A stretch of 64,000 nucleotides of DNA, taken from positions 1 through 64,000 of the forward strand of contig JAKZHN010000055.1 of assembly GCA_037179335.1 (NCBI GenBank). The letters are read 5' to 3'. The stretch comes from Cyclaneusma minus. Its lineage: Eukaryota; Ascomycota; Leotiomycetes; Marthamycetales; Marthamycetaceae. How positions within the stretch are numbered: the stretch's first letter is position 1; every line of letters begins with the position of its first letter. The position numbers were made by a program, and so were the translations under genes. Under the pieces are notes generated by a model, which was given only the letters and a program-made list of their open reading frames with translations, was not told the origin of the DNA and made no database searches. Shown here in pieces: positions 1 through 11,899 of this stretch.

Positions 1-126
1 ATATTTATTATATTTATTATATTTATTATATTTATTATATTTATTATATTTATTATATTTATTATATTTATTATATTTATTATATTTATTATATTTATTA
101 TATTTATTATATTTATTATATTTATT
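1..126. repeat. 9-bp tandem repeat (ATATTTATT)n
   Basis: The window opens with about 14 near-perfect copies of the unit ATATTTATT. The tract starts at base 1, so it may extend to the left of the window. It lies in AT-rich transposon-graveyard DNA and has no coding potential. It is not a telomere repeat. Confidence 0.95.
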
Positions 127-3100
127 AATATATAAAGGATTTATAGTTAGAAGAAAATGCTTTTCTTTTTATTTACACTAATTATTATAAATAATTTATT
201 ATAATAAATATATTTTTAAAAGCAAAAGCATTTAATATATTATAATTTCTATTTTTAATTAATATATTGCAAATTCCAATTGCATTTAAGCAAATAAAAA
301 GCAAATTATATTAAATAGAAATCTAAAAACGAAATATAAAACAAATATTGCCAAAATCTTTCATAAAATTTATAATTATTTTAATCAATTAAATAAAAAG
401 GCTATTAATTCCAAAACTGATTATATAAACATTTAAAATATTTTATAATTTCTATTATTATGATAAATTCCTATTTTCGCCAAATTGCCAATTCCAAATA
501 AATTTTGAATTTTATTATTAAAAAACCCTATAAAATTTATTTTTAAACCAATATAGGCCTAATTATTAATAATATTAAATATTAAAATATCGCTTTATAA
601 ATGGATATTTTTTTAATTTTATTCAATAAATATTGCTTTTATTGCAATTTATTATTAATTGTAATTTCAAATATAATAATTGCTGGCTTTAAATATTTAA
701 TTATTTTTTGGATTTTAATAAATTAAATGCAAAATTGTATTATTTAATATATTTAATTGATTTATTATATATATTTAATAGCATTTAAATATTTGCGTTT
801 ATTATTTGGCAAATAGCTATAGGGCATATATTATTTTCAAATTGCTTTAATATAATATTGGATATTTCATTGCAAATGCGCATTAATTTTTTATTGAAAA
901 ATATAAATAAAATTAATAGTATTAGCGAGTTTTATGAAAATCCCGCTATTTATTAATAATAGTTTAAATTTTCTTTTGGCAATACAAATAATTATCTATT
1001 GTTTTATTATAAAGCTTTTTGCGTATTAAATTAATTTTCTAATCTTTTTTTTCTATTTTAAAATATAAAATAAACGGGGCCGGAATATATTATTAAAAGC
1101 TTTAATTATATTTAAATTAAATGATATTGCAATTTAATTATATTTAAAATTTTATATTATATAAATTTTATTTATAAACAAATTTAATGCTATATATATA
1201 CTATAAATTTTTCAATTTTAAATTGGTAACAAAAAACAATTTTGCTATTTTAATAAATTAGGCTATTATTAATTTTTTTAATTTTTCGCGCAATATATTA
1301 AATAGAGCAGTAAGCCAATAAATTTTTAAAATAGTAAAGTTGATTTGTTGAATTTTGCAAAATATAATTATTCGGGTTTTTTTAATTTTTTTGCATATAA
1401 TATTTAAAATATATATAATTATTAAATAATTTAATAATGTATTTTTTTATTATTTTAAAACTTTGCTATTAAATTATATACAAAATGCTATTTATATTTA
1501 ATGCTAATATTAATTTTAAATTCTTAATTGCCTTTTTTATTTTTTTAATTAATATATTAATAATTTAAATAAAAGCCAAAAAAACGGCATTGGGCCAAAT
1601 ATTTAATAAATTGGTGTTTTTTAAATTTTTAAAAAATAAATTGCAAAAATCTATATATTTTCCTAATTTATAAGTAATATTAAATCCCAAATTGCATTTC
1701 AATATAAATTTGAAAAATAAATGGATATTTTTAGCGTTTGGCTCTTTATTTTAATTTATATTTTCTTTTGCTAAAATTTTGCCAATTTATTCATTATAGT
1801 TTTATAAATCTGCTATGCGTAAATTAATTTAATATAGCAAATAATTGTCTTTTTATAGAATTTCGTTTTTTTAAAATTCTTTTCATTTTTAAATTGTTTT
1901 TTAATTTGCCAAGCCTATTAAATAGCCTGGGAGCATTTTGGTGTTTATTAGGCTTTAAATTATTTAGATAGCCAAATTGTAAAAATATTAATATTGGCTG
2001 CTTTAAAAATTGCCCAAAGAAATTCCCCAAGCAATATTTTTTTTAATTAATTTATAAAGCGAAATTAATATTAATTGAAATATTTTTGCGATTGGAATAT
2101 AAATGCAAATTAAATTTCAATTGGCCTTTTTCCAATTTTTCTTTATTAGCGGAAAATACAATATTTTATACAAAATCAAAATAATAGCTATTAAATAATA
2201 GTTTTTTAAGCAATAATTTTAAACACAAATACAAAATTAATAATATTATTTTATTTTTTCTATTAGTAAATAGCGGCTAATTTAATAATTTTATAATAAA
2301 ATTAAAATAGCCATCAACCCAATTATAATATATAATTAATATAATAAATAATAAATATTTGGATTTAAAAAAAGTATTAATTAAATTTCGTAATTATTGC
2401 TAAAAATTAAAATTTTACTGATTATTGTAATTTGGCGCAATTTATTGCTTGAAAAAAAAAACAAAAACAATTTAGCATTCAATTTTTTTTTAAAAAAAGC
2501 AAGGAAAAAAATTTAAAAATGCGATTGGCAATTTAAAAAATGCGATTGGCAATTTAAAAAAGCTATTTATACAAAATATTAAAAAATTAAAAATTAAATT
2601 AAACATTTTAGCAAAAAGAAATCGCTTATTATTTTTATTATTATTTTTATTTTTAAAAAAAGCTTTGCTATAATTACCGCTGGCTTAAAGGCCCGCAATA
2701 TTTGCAGCAATATTGGCTTTAGCGGCCTTTATAGCGATTTCGACTGCGTAAATTTAAACGGCGTTAAAAGCTATAATAGTCTTATAGGCCGCTTTAGCAA
2801 AGCGCCGGCATTAATTAATTTTTTAGCGGGCTAAGCGAATTTAAATTTATTTAAATTTAAAATTAGTAATATTTTTATTAGCTTTTAGAAAATTATAGCC
2901 GGCATTATTATTATTATTATATATATTATTTTTTACAGCATTTTTATAAACACTTTTATATTTTTTCCAATTTTTACTATTGCTATAAAGCGCTGAAAAG
3001 CTATAGGGTAAAAAGATATAAAGGCTTTTTTAAAAGCCGCTAGCATTGCCGCTAGCATTGCCTTGGAATTTAATACCAATTGCTATTGCAAATTAAAAGG

Positions 3101-3225
3101 AAAATTAATTTAAATAAAAAATAAAAATAATACTTTATCGCGAAAAAATTAAAAATTAAAAATCAAAAATAGCTGGCGATTGATTTGCAAAAAACATTGC
3201 TAAACAAAAATGACGATTTTCCAGA
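127..3225. other. AT-rich, gene-free decayed repeat DNA (left flank)
   Basis: About 3.1 kb of extremely AT-rich sequence with stops in all frames. Composition and the lack of open frames fit RIP-mutated transposons. A stretch at about 2,670-2,830 is less AT-rich and may be a younger fragment. A possible frame on the minus strand at 1,824-2,030 (68 residues, Lys/Asn/Leu-rich) could be a transposon remnant, but I cannot assign it. The segment ends sharply near 3,225, where composition changes to that of the gene-bearing block. Confidence 0.8.
2520..2560. repeat. 21-bp direct duplication
   Basis: The sequence TGCGATTGGCAATTTAAAA occurs twice in tandem, at 2,520 and 2,541. It is a local duplication inside the AT-rich flank. 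Confidence 0.85.
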
Positions 3226-5207
3226 AATTCTATTTATGCGGCTCTTGGCTAGCCAGCCAAAAGCCCCGTGCGCTCCGCGCCACGTGACCGACCGACAACT
3301 GATCCCTTGATATAAAACCAACTATTTTGGTGTTGGCAATTTCATGGTGGTTCGAAAATTTGTCTGCGTGGGAAAGGCAGAGAAAGACTGCTCACCCTCA
3401 TGTTGGTGCCCAACATGCCCAACATGGCAACTGGAGGGGGTGATAGTGCCATCAATCTCTTGAAAGCTTGGAGGACTCGGCATTGTGGAGGCTTAGACGG
3501 GGATTTATCTCGATCCGAGTGTTGGGCATCTACCAAGAGCTGTGTGGAGGGTGAGATAGGTGAGCATCGATCGCAAACACCTTCCTGGCCCATGGGAGGC
3601 AGCTGGTCCCATAGTTGTCGTTGACGAAATGCTCCACTATGTGGCTTGACAACATTAGTTGACGTTTACCCGTATCTCGGAAACTCCACAGCTTCTAGAA
3701 GCCCGAAAGCCGTATCCTTGCTCTTTTAGCGGAATCTGGGGAAATGCCATGTGTGCAGTTGGAGGTGGAGTTTGAGATAAGAGTTCGAAATTAGATCGTG
3801 AGGGCCGCTAATAAAAATTGGTGGTAGTGCAACATAAGACGGACCTTGGGGTAACAGTGGGGACTGGGGACGACTGAAGGAAGGAAAGCCGATGGAATGC
3901 TGGAATAGAAGCCCACATGCAGCTTCTTGTCTCACGCTGGGTTCCGTCAGCGATGGTCGATATTTCCTGGTTCGAGCTGAAGTGGTCGGTCTAGATGAAT
4001 CCCGGATTCTCTGACGTGGAAGAAACAGGATTGCGATTGAGGAATACTCACAGATGTCTGCATAACTCTAGACGAAAACACGTTTGACCAAGGAGAAGCA
4101 AAACATATGAAAGTTGTGGGCTGTAAAAATGGAGTTGTGCGAAGGTTTGGGGATTGAAGCATGAAAGAAGGGTGAAGTGGAAGGCAAAATAGAGCGCCAA
4201 GCCTTGGCCCGGAGAATCGCCTCAACAAAATTCCGATCCCGTATCACCACATCACGTGCGCTCAGAATAAGCAACTTTATGTTTCTCCTGCCTCCAGTCG
4301 CCAACGTCTTTTCCTCTTCGTCACCACCGTGCATCAGTCTTCGCAACACAACCGCACAAGCAAGCGCCTTTGCCTGCATCATCCAAGACACGCCATCCAT
4401 CGCACCATCCATCGCACCATCCATCGCACCATCCAATTCGAGACTGGATCCTCGTTATGTCACGTTTCCAGTCGGGAAGCCAGACACTTGCACCACCGCC
4501 GGCGTACTTGGCTGTTGCTGCGCCCAGCTTGGCAAACAACATGTGATGATGCCAATGCGACAACAAGATGGCAACATAGACAACAGCACTGCCCATCAAA
4601 GTCCATCATTTCCCCAGCATCGCACAGGCCCGACTCGAGTTAGTCACCGCCCAGCTGTCACCGAATTCGGCTCAGCGCCCTCCACGGACTCTCCGCTGCT
4701 ACTTTACTATGTGTATCAGCTATCTAAGCCCCCACAGCGACCCGTCCGCGCCGGTCTGTCTTGGTACCGTCTTGGACCCTTGGCTGTGTAAGTGCCGTAA
4801 CCAGCGTGCGGCTCTAGAAGCGGGCTGTGTGTCAATGGGTCTTCGAAACGGGAGACCAATCTAGCCCTTAAGTTTAGATTGCCATTTAACAATGTGTGAT
4901 TGTGAACTTTGTGAACAACCAAGGTTTCCGCCAAGGCAAGCCTGGCAAGGTAACCTAGTATCTCCCTAACCTTACTACACCGCGCGGGCGCTAGGCGTTG
5001 ATAGCGGATGACGGTGCGTTGTGTTCTACTTTTGTCGATGTATATATCCTGGAGGCCCGTCCGGCTTCAGAGGTCTAGAATACCTCCAAATCTCGAACTT
5101 GTGACCTCTTCTCTGCGTCTTTTCGCCAATCTACCTCGTGAAACTCGCAAGTCTCTGCTAAGTCTACAACATTGATCTTTGATTGGGCTTCATCAACGAC
5201 ATTTACC
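3226..5207. other. Intergenic region, no supported gene
   Basis: Normal-composition DNA between the AT-rich flank and the first gene. Short open frames occur on both strands (the longest is 204 codons at 4,177-4,791 on the plus strand), but they overlap each other, resemble no family I know and show no consistent splice structure. A TATATAT element at about 5,040 lies roughly 165 bp upstream of the next start codon and is a plausible promoter element for it. Confidence 0.6.
4393..4435. repeat. 12-bp minisatellite
   Basis: About 3.5 copies of the unit CCATCCATCGCA in tandem, in an intergenic region. Confidence 0.9.
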
Positions 5208-6195
5208 ATGACGGGAGCATTCACAGAGAAAGATCCACGGCGATGTGCCCATTATGCACAATTCATGCAACACCTCGGCGTCGGCGAAGCCAATGCCATA
5301 TTCTTCACCTTCTTCGTCACCGTCCTCGTCCTCCTCTACGTCGCATCGCGGCAGCACAATAAGTGAGTAGTCTCTTCTTGAAGAATCCCCCCTCAAACCC
5401 CAAGTCCGTCACAAAGAAATACTAACAAACACCCCACAGGTCAGCAGCCCTAAAAGACGACGAACTAGTAACCTCCCGCACCACAACCCAATACCACTAC
5501 ACACGCTCCCTCCACCGCCAAAAGCGCAAAACCTACCTCGTCATCGCCTTTATGAGTTTCATCGTCTCCATCGTCTGCGTCATCCTCGAAGCCTTCGCCA
5601 TCCTGAACATCGAATACTGCGACGGCGAAGACCTTATCAATCTCTATTGGTCGTTCTGGAGTATCTTGCAAGTCGGCTCGATTATCGCGGAATTTGGTGT
5701 CATACTGCAACTTTGGATGTTGCTGTCTGATGTGGCCAATCCGTCATGGGCTGTGGCGCTGGGAACACCGGTGTTGGTGCTTGCGGCGTTGGGCCATGCA
5801 TTGCATTTGCAAGCTCTGGCGGCGTGTGCGAAAGTTTTGCCTTGGTGGAGGGACGAGGAAGTGGATGTTGAGGACCGGCCCGCTCGGTGAGTAGTTTCTC
5901 TTGCTTCTTCCGATTCGCGAATATTTTACTAACGAAAATGAATTGCAGATCGGTACAAAGCATCGCAAGCAGAAAAGAAAAGGTGTTGCAAGAGAACGAG
6001 ATTGCGAGATCCGTTTCAGGAGTTACGACGCCAAGTTGTATTACGGGTACGGATTTGGAGAGTGTGATGCAGAGGGATCAGCAAGTGGCGTTTGTGGTGG
6101 CGCATGGGGGGGTGATGTATCAGTTTCAGGGGAGTTTTGTGGGGAGGTTGCCCAGTCAAACTTATGGGGAGATTGAGCCGGGGAGGATTGTTTGA
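5208..6195 (+). CDS. Hypothetical four-helix membrane protein (3 exons)
   Basis: I do not recognise the family. Exons read as 5208-5362, 5440-5886 and 5949-6195, giving 282 residues. Both introns start GTGAGT, end CAG and contain an ACTAAC branch-like site, and the frame is kept across both. Hydrophobic segments lie at about residues 27-46, 85-107, 122-148 and 155-180, so a four-pass membrane protein is likely; the C-terminal 80 residues are hydrophilic and probably cytosolic. The ATG at 5208 has a good context (ACC before it). An in-frame TTG further upstream was not used. A TATA-like element lies at about 5,040. The protein could be a small transporter-like or organisational membrane protein, but nothing in the sequence fixes a function. 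Confidence 0.85.
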
Positions 6196-7081
6196 TGGGG
6201 TGGGATGTTAATGATGTGGGATTTAGATGTCTAATGTATGTATAATCACCCCGTTTCTGACTTCTGGGAGCTTGTTCACATCCCAGTACCTGAATTCGCT
6301 CTCGTGACTCCCACGCGCTCCCAGTATACAGGTAGGTCCTCAACCACAAGTTGTTTTTTTGTACTGAAGTCGCTACCCCTGGGTTCAGTCGAGCTCTCAA
6401 CACCTGGTGTAGTTCTCAACTCCTGAGTCGGTGTTCAGGGCTCGAGCACTCGTCTCTCAAACTTCTTCGGTCGAAGCAAGCAGGTTTTGGCAAACTCGTC
6501 AGGGGATAGGGCAGCGATGCTCAAGCCTCGTCAGGGCCCGTGCTTTCGGTTAAATTTTAAAGATGCCTGACAAGCCAAATCAGGCGTAAATCGATTTTTA
6601 AAAGCACTCGCTACGCTCGGACCATGACAACATGTCGTTCGCGACTCTCGAAGAGAAAGCAAACCACACCTTCACAACTCCTCGATTGACCTTCAAATCA
6701 AGTCACTTCACATCAAATTTGAACAGTGGTTGCGCAACAATTGTATCATTTATGATACTACCTACTCCGAGCCCGCCAGGCCACAGCAACAGAGAGACCA
6801 AGCTGAGAACTACCTAGCAACAAGTTGCGACCTCAATCGGCAGCCACAAACCCAGCAATCCCAACCCAACTTCACCTCGCGCGACCCAGCTGTTCAGCAA
6901 GCAGAGCGCTGCCGAAAGGACTTCCGAAAAGACACAAAAAACAAGAACGAAGTTATGTACACGGTGCAGGGCATGAGGAAGCTGTGCAGAACAATCTAGC
7001 CCGAAATCGCAGCGGAGCCCATGTGAAGCTAGCCATCCCAAGCTCAAAGCAGAGCACAGCGCCACCTTCAACAGACTAGCT
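6196..7081. other. Intergenic region between convergent genes
   Basis: Lies between the 3' end of the plus-strand membrane protein gene and the 3' end of the minus-strand Zn2Cys6 gene. It holds only short overlapping frames with no recognisable product. I see no RNA gene here. Confidence 0.6.
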
Positions 7082-8346
7082 TCACTTCCGAGCAGGGAGA
7101 GCCTGAGCAGAGAGAGCCTCGAAGTTGGAGTCCTTGTCGTGGGGCTTGCAGAGCTCGGGGACGTGTCTCTTGACGCAGCGACCACACGGCATGTCATGTT
7201 CACACTTCTGACGCAGGCGGCTACACTCGGTACAGGCCATGGTCAGGGTCTTCTTGTCGTCGTCGGAGTCGGAGTCGGCTGCGGTGGCAGCAGCGGCAAC
7301 AGCGGCCTTGGGAGCTGCCTTGGCCTTGGTAGGAGCAGCGGGAAGGGGAAGACCACCGGGACCAGCAGTGACAGCTCCGGGGGCACAAGCCGAGAGAGAC
7401 GCACCAGCCGAGGAAGTGCCAGTGCCGGAGCCGGAACCAGAACCGGAAGCAACGACAACGCCAGAAGTGATGGCAGCAGCTCGAGCATCGGCAAAAGTCT
7501 TACCACCAGTAGCCTTCTTGATCTGAGAACCAGAGGCGGCCTTGGGGGCGGCGACGACAGCACCGGAGCTCGTCTTGGTGACAGTGGTCTTGGCAGGGGT
7601 CTGGTTGTTGACGTTGTTCTGTGCTCCAGTGACAGGGAAAGCAAGATCTGCCGAAGCAATAGCCGCAAGCGAAGCACCAGTCGAGGACGATGAAGCTGCA
7701 GCGCCGGAAGGTGAAGCAGCGGCCACATTGTCACCATCAGCGCGGCCAGCCTCGCGGTTCATGAGACCGGTCACCTTGCAATCGAGATCAATCACCTGGT
7801 TGACGGCGTCAATGTCGACCAGGTCTTTGAGCTGAGCGCGGAGCTCCTCGATCTGGTTGCGTTGGCCGGCGACCGTAACTTGGAGGGCCGAGTTATCCGA
7901 CAGGACCTTGTCAACGCGGTTGTCGTTCTCGTACTTGTAAGCGCTGAACTCGGCGGTAAGGGCCTCGAGCTTCTTGGCCAGAGACTTGTCGGAGGCGGCC
8001 TAGGAGGCGAGTTAGCCACGTGAAGCTGAAGAGGGGAGTTGAGGAGTGTGTGGAGGAATTGGGTGACTTACGTTATTGACTTGGCCGGTCTTGAGCTTCT
8101 TGGAGGCCGGGGGCTCACCGACGGCGGCCTCGGACTGGTCAGACTCGAGCTGTGAAAGGGGTTTAGCCAAGCGGAGTCCGAGAGGGGAGGAGTGTGAAGA
8201 GGGCGACTTACGTTGGAGCTACCAGCCTTCTCGACGGGCATCTTGAAGCCAGCCGGGCGGGGAGACGAGCCACCGGACGAGCTGCCAGCTGGCGAGAGAG
8301 CGCGCTTGCCGACCACCTTGCCCGAGTTGGAGAGCTGGCCAGACAT
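7082..8346 (-). CDS. Coiled-coil protein with C-terminal Zn2Cys6 cluster (3 exons)
   Basis: Probable DNA-binding or chromatin-associated protein. Exons (minus strand) read 8346-8212, 8149-8072 and 7999-7082, giving 376 residues; both introns begin GTAAGT and end CAG/TAG. The first 70 residues are Ser/Gly/Pro-rich. Roughly residues 72-140 are heptad-like and charged, consistent with a coiled coil, and residues 160-310 are Ala/Ser/Thr-rich low-complexity sequence with an acidic Asp/Ser patch near 312-319. Near the C-terminus six cysteines (C327, C330, C337, C343, C346, C355) have spacing 2-6-5-2-8, matching the fungal Zn2Cys6 binuclear cluster. That cluster is usually N-terminal, so its place here is unusual. 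The gene is convergent with the upstream membrane protein gene. A role as a transcription factor is inference from the cluster only. Confidence 0.85.
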
Positions 8347-9179
8347 GTTGGCGGAGTACGACGAGTTCGGGTGGGGGAGGTTGTGTATGTATGAGGATGA
8401 CTGCGACGGGCGCAGACCGAAAGAAGAGAGTTTGAAGGGAGGGAGGGAGTTGAGAAGCAGATGCAGAAACAACCCAACAGCTTGTTGTGGATTGCTTGTG
8501 CGAGGAGAAAGAAAAAAGGCGGCGGCGAAGGCGGACTTCGGCTAAGACTCGTGGGCGCGATGTGTGCCTCACAGCCTGGGCTGTCCGCATTGTATCGAGG
8601 ACCATCCGGGAGTTTGAGGACAGTCGTGATACTGGGGAAGGGGATCCGGTCCGGTCACTCTAACTGGCACCGGGGATGAGCGATCGTTCGGTGACGGGAC
8701 GGGACCGGGGGGTTTCAGTGGTGTGGGATCGTTGAAGATACCCCAATGCCTTTGTTGGGATGTTTGCTCTTTCTGGTGGATTGCCCCTTTTCAGGAAGAG
8801 TGACGACACTGGCAAGATCTTCACTTCGCAAGCAGACAGGGGTATGGGATGTCGGCTGGGCCTCGATGGATGAGTCTTGGAATGTGAGGACATGGTTGAA
8901 GAAGCCTCAAGATAGAAGAGTCAAAGTCGAAGGGACTTGGTTATGGAAGGAAGAAGAAGTTGGGAACTGGCTGAGATCTTGGGTCTTTTTATAGACGATT
9001 GGGTGGTGCTCGGGGGCACTTCGTACTGCACTGAATCACTCGGGGGCACTTCGTACTACACTGAATGAAGAAAATCTTATGACGCGGATAGGGCAGTTTC
9101 TTGAGAATAGGGGGTTCCCAACGGGGGTAGCTGGGCGACGGAGGCAGCACTTTGACATCAACGACGATGGAGAGATCTA
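8347..9179. other. Upstream region of the Zn2Cys6 gene
   Basis: Non-coding DNA containing the presumed promoter of the minus-strand gene ending at 7,082. A reverse-strand TATA-like element is visible at about 8,985-8,994. Short frames here overlap one another and are not supported as genes. Confidence 0.5.
9008..9066. repeat. 30-bp direct repeat, two copies
   Basis: The motif CTCGGGGGCACTTCGTACT followed by (G/A)CACTGAAT occurs twice head to tail with a 30-bp period (9,008-9,036 and 9,038-9,066), with only a few mismatches. Confidence 0.9.
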
Positions 9180-9990
9180 GGAACAATATGAACCAGGCAT
9201 CAAGACTAGTCTGCACCTCGAGATCACCCGTGGATATAAGATCTCGTTTGGGCTTCGATATAGAAACCCTGGTCTGCAAGGGTGATCTGGGAACGACAGC
9301 GGCCGGATATCGACAGAAACCTTCACTCTTCAAATATGCATGAATCTGGGATGTCATCCTGGCTTCGGAAAAAAGGAGTTTGGAATGCGAAGAAGTGTGG
9401 GAACGACAGCAAAGGTGACATCAACACAGACTTGTATCTTGCGAATTCGATCTGGATATCGGTTACCATCCGGGCTTCAACAAAGCAGGTTAATAGTGTG
9501 AATAAGTCTAGGAACGATACCAATCGGAAATTGACAGAACCTTGACCTTGCGAGTATTACGTCGATATGGGAACTTGTTAGGGTTTTGGTAACAAGATCC
9601 TGCAATGTTAGGTTATTCATCATTTGCGAGAGTACCTAGGAATCACGAAATGGAGTTAGGACTGTTAGGAATTGGGCATCGACAGAGCGTTCACCTTGGG
9701 AGTATAAAACGTATATAGGACTTTATCTTGGCTTCGACAAAGAAAACCCAGGTTGAGAGGGTCGTTATCATTTGTGGAAAGTCTGTTACTTATGTAACAG
9801 ATCTGGGAACAGATCTGGCAATGACAGCGATTGCATATCGACAGAACGTCGGGTCTTAGAGAAGAAAAACTCGGAATGTGAGAGTAGTCACCATCATCGG
9901 TGCAAATACCCAAATATTGTGGAATAGACCTAGGATCGACAAAAGCTCGCAGATTATTCTGGCATTGGTAGTGAAACGATGCCGCTACCC
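9180..9990. repeat. Diverged tandem repeats of about 110 bp
   Basis: Copies start at 9,180, 9,290, 9,400 and 9,511 with the shared head GGAAC(G/A)A, followed by an (A)TCGACAGAA(C)CTT-like motif and a TGGCTTCG-like motif further on. Weaker copies follow near 9,667 and 9,804. The first three spacings are 110, 110 and 111 bp. A TATAAAA element occurs at 9,703-9,709. Possible open frames across the array are short and unconvincing. The function is unknown. Confidence 0.75.
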
Positions 9991-10094
9991 CTGGACACAT
10001 CTGGAGATTCCTTTCATCAAGTCTTCTCCCACCAGCATTAACCTTCTCTTTAGCATTTGACCGGCATTCAAATGAGATTATATCCCCCCGAAAA

Positions 10095-11575
10095 CTATAA
10101 GGGGCCATTCGGATGGATCAAGACCTTCGTGTAACCCTCAATTCTCTTGTCAAACTTGACGTAAGCCTCCGGAGCTTCGTCTAGACTGACATGATGGGAA
10201 ACGACGAATGATGGCTTCGCTTTCCCAGCAATGATCATATCCCTTAGGTATCTGTTGTAGGCCTTGACGTTACACTGGCCGGTTCCAATGGTAAGTCCCT
10301 GAATATCGTGTCAGCAAAGCTTTTCGAAGCTTTTTATATCTGTGACTTGATTGGTTCCTCCACCATGGAATGGGATGTGAGAAGTAACCAAAACAGGGAG
10401 TTTGCTAACCTTCTCAAACAGCTTTCCAAAACTCATCAACAACATCCCTTGACCACTGTTTTCATCCGGCGCACCAGGATCACTTGGAACATACAGTCCC
10501 GGAACACCAATCCCACCCGTCGGCCTCGTAACCTTGATACAGCCTTCCAATACCACACTCGGCGCCTCTCCCTTCCCATCACCTCCAACAGCCTGATAAC
10601 CAACAGCATCGACACTCCTATCAACCATCCCCCCATTCTTTTTCAAAATCTGCTCCACAGCATCTCCCTTACTAAAATCAATCGCCACACATCCAATCTT
10701 CTCCGCCTGCTCCAACCTCTCCTTAACCTGATCAACCACATAAACGGCACTCGCCCCTCTGAGCACCGCACTATACGCCGCCATCAACCCCACCGGCCCC
10801 GCGCCAAACACCGCCACCGACTCTCCCGACTTGAACCCCGACAGTACAATCCCATGCCACCCCGTTGGGAAAATATCAGCCAAGAGGGCAAAATCGGCTT
10901 CATGTTCCGTGCCAGCGGGCAGCGTGAGACAGTTGAAATCGGCATAGGGAACGCGAAGATACTGGGCTTGGCCGCCGGGATACGGACCCATGGCTACGTA
11001 GCCGTAGGCGCCGCCTGCAAAGCCTGGATTGACGCCGGTGCAGAAGGCGGTGCGGCCTTCTTCGCAGTTGCGACAGCGGCCGTCGGCGACGTTAAAGGGC
11101 ATTACGACGCGGTCGCCTTTTTTGAGGAGGGAGACGCCGGCGCCGGTTTCGATTACTATGCCCATGTTTTCGTGGCCTTTGGTTGTGTTAAAGGAATTGG
11201 TTTGTGGAATGGCTTGAGATACGGGGGCTGCGAGCGGGCAATGAGGGCTCAGGGAATACAAGGTAGACTCGGGGATTAACGAGGTGGACTCACCAAAACA
11301 GAGGCCGCCTGTTGCGGCGGTTCGGCCTTGGTACATGTGCAGGTCACTACCACAAATTGCGGCCGTGGTCACTTTGACCAGGACATCGTCCGGGTGCTCG
11401 ATCTTTGGTAGAGGCCGCTCTTCAATGGTTACTTTGAAGGGCTCTTTTTGATTCCGGTCAGTCCTCAGTCACCACCTCCAGATTTCCAAGTCCGACAAAC
11501 AGAGGAGAAAGCTTCTGTTTGACTGAAAGACGCACCTTGATAGATCACCGCTTTCATCGTCTTATTTTCCGACAT
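10095..11575 (-). CDS. Zinc-dependent alcohol dehydrogenase, formaldehyde dehydrogenase-like (4 exons)
   Basis: Medium-chain dehydrogenase/reductase that should oxidise an alcohol or aldehyde adduct with NAD(P). Exons (minus) read 11575-11536, 11443-11294, 11176-10410 and 10298-10095, giving 386 residues, a normal length. Visible motifs: C44-G-S-D-L-H and G64-H65-E66 for catalytic zinc; cysteines C98, C101 and C109 in the structural-zinc lobe; GAGPVG at 188-193 in the Rossmann fold followed by an acidic residue (D212) that favours NAD. The overall pattern is closest to the glutathione-independent formaldehyde dehydrogenase-like subgroup. The second intron (11293-11177) is 117 bp and free of stops in frame, so the unspliced message would still be open. 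The substrate cannot be told from sequence. Upstream lies the left arm of the TATA-repeat array. Confidence 0.93.
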
Positions 11576-11899
11576 CTTCGAGTTTCTGATTTCGAGTTCA
11601 ATTGAGGTCCTCGTGGTCTGGACGTCACAGGTGGCTCAAATTACAGGTCTTGGAAACTCTATTCTTACCGAGACAGATGTTTAGATTCAGCTTCCTGGGT
11701 CTGTGTATTGAACAGGTCAATGTTGTATCAACACTGACTACGTATATAATATACAGAATGGAGATCTGCTGTACGTCATGCCCATCTGCCCCGCATTGCG
11801 GGGGTTGGTGCATTACCACTCTTGGTCATGATCGGCTACAAGGGGGTGCTTGCATTAGCTTCCGTGTAAGTAACCTTGGATAGTTTGAGTGGGGTTCTA
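11576..11899. other. Intergenic region, dehydrogenase promoter side
   Basis: Non-coding DNA directly upstream of the minus-strand dehydrogenase gene. I see no supported gene or repeat here. Confidence 0.5.

Noticed and set aside
1..126. Telomere end
   Set aside because: The unit is ATATTTATT, not a TTAGGG-type repeat, and the DNA beyond it is ordinary AT-rich transposon sequence.
4177..4791. Open frame of 204 codons as a gene
   Set aside because: Contains a minisatellite in frame, overlaps frames on both strands, and has no domain, signal or family likeness.
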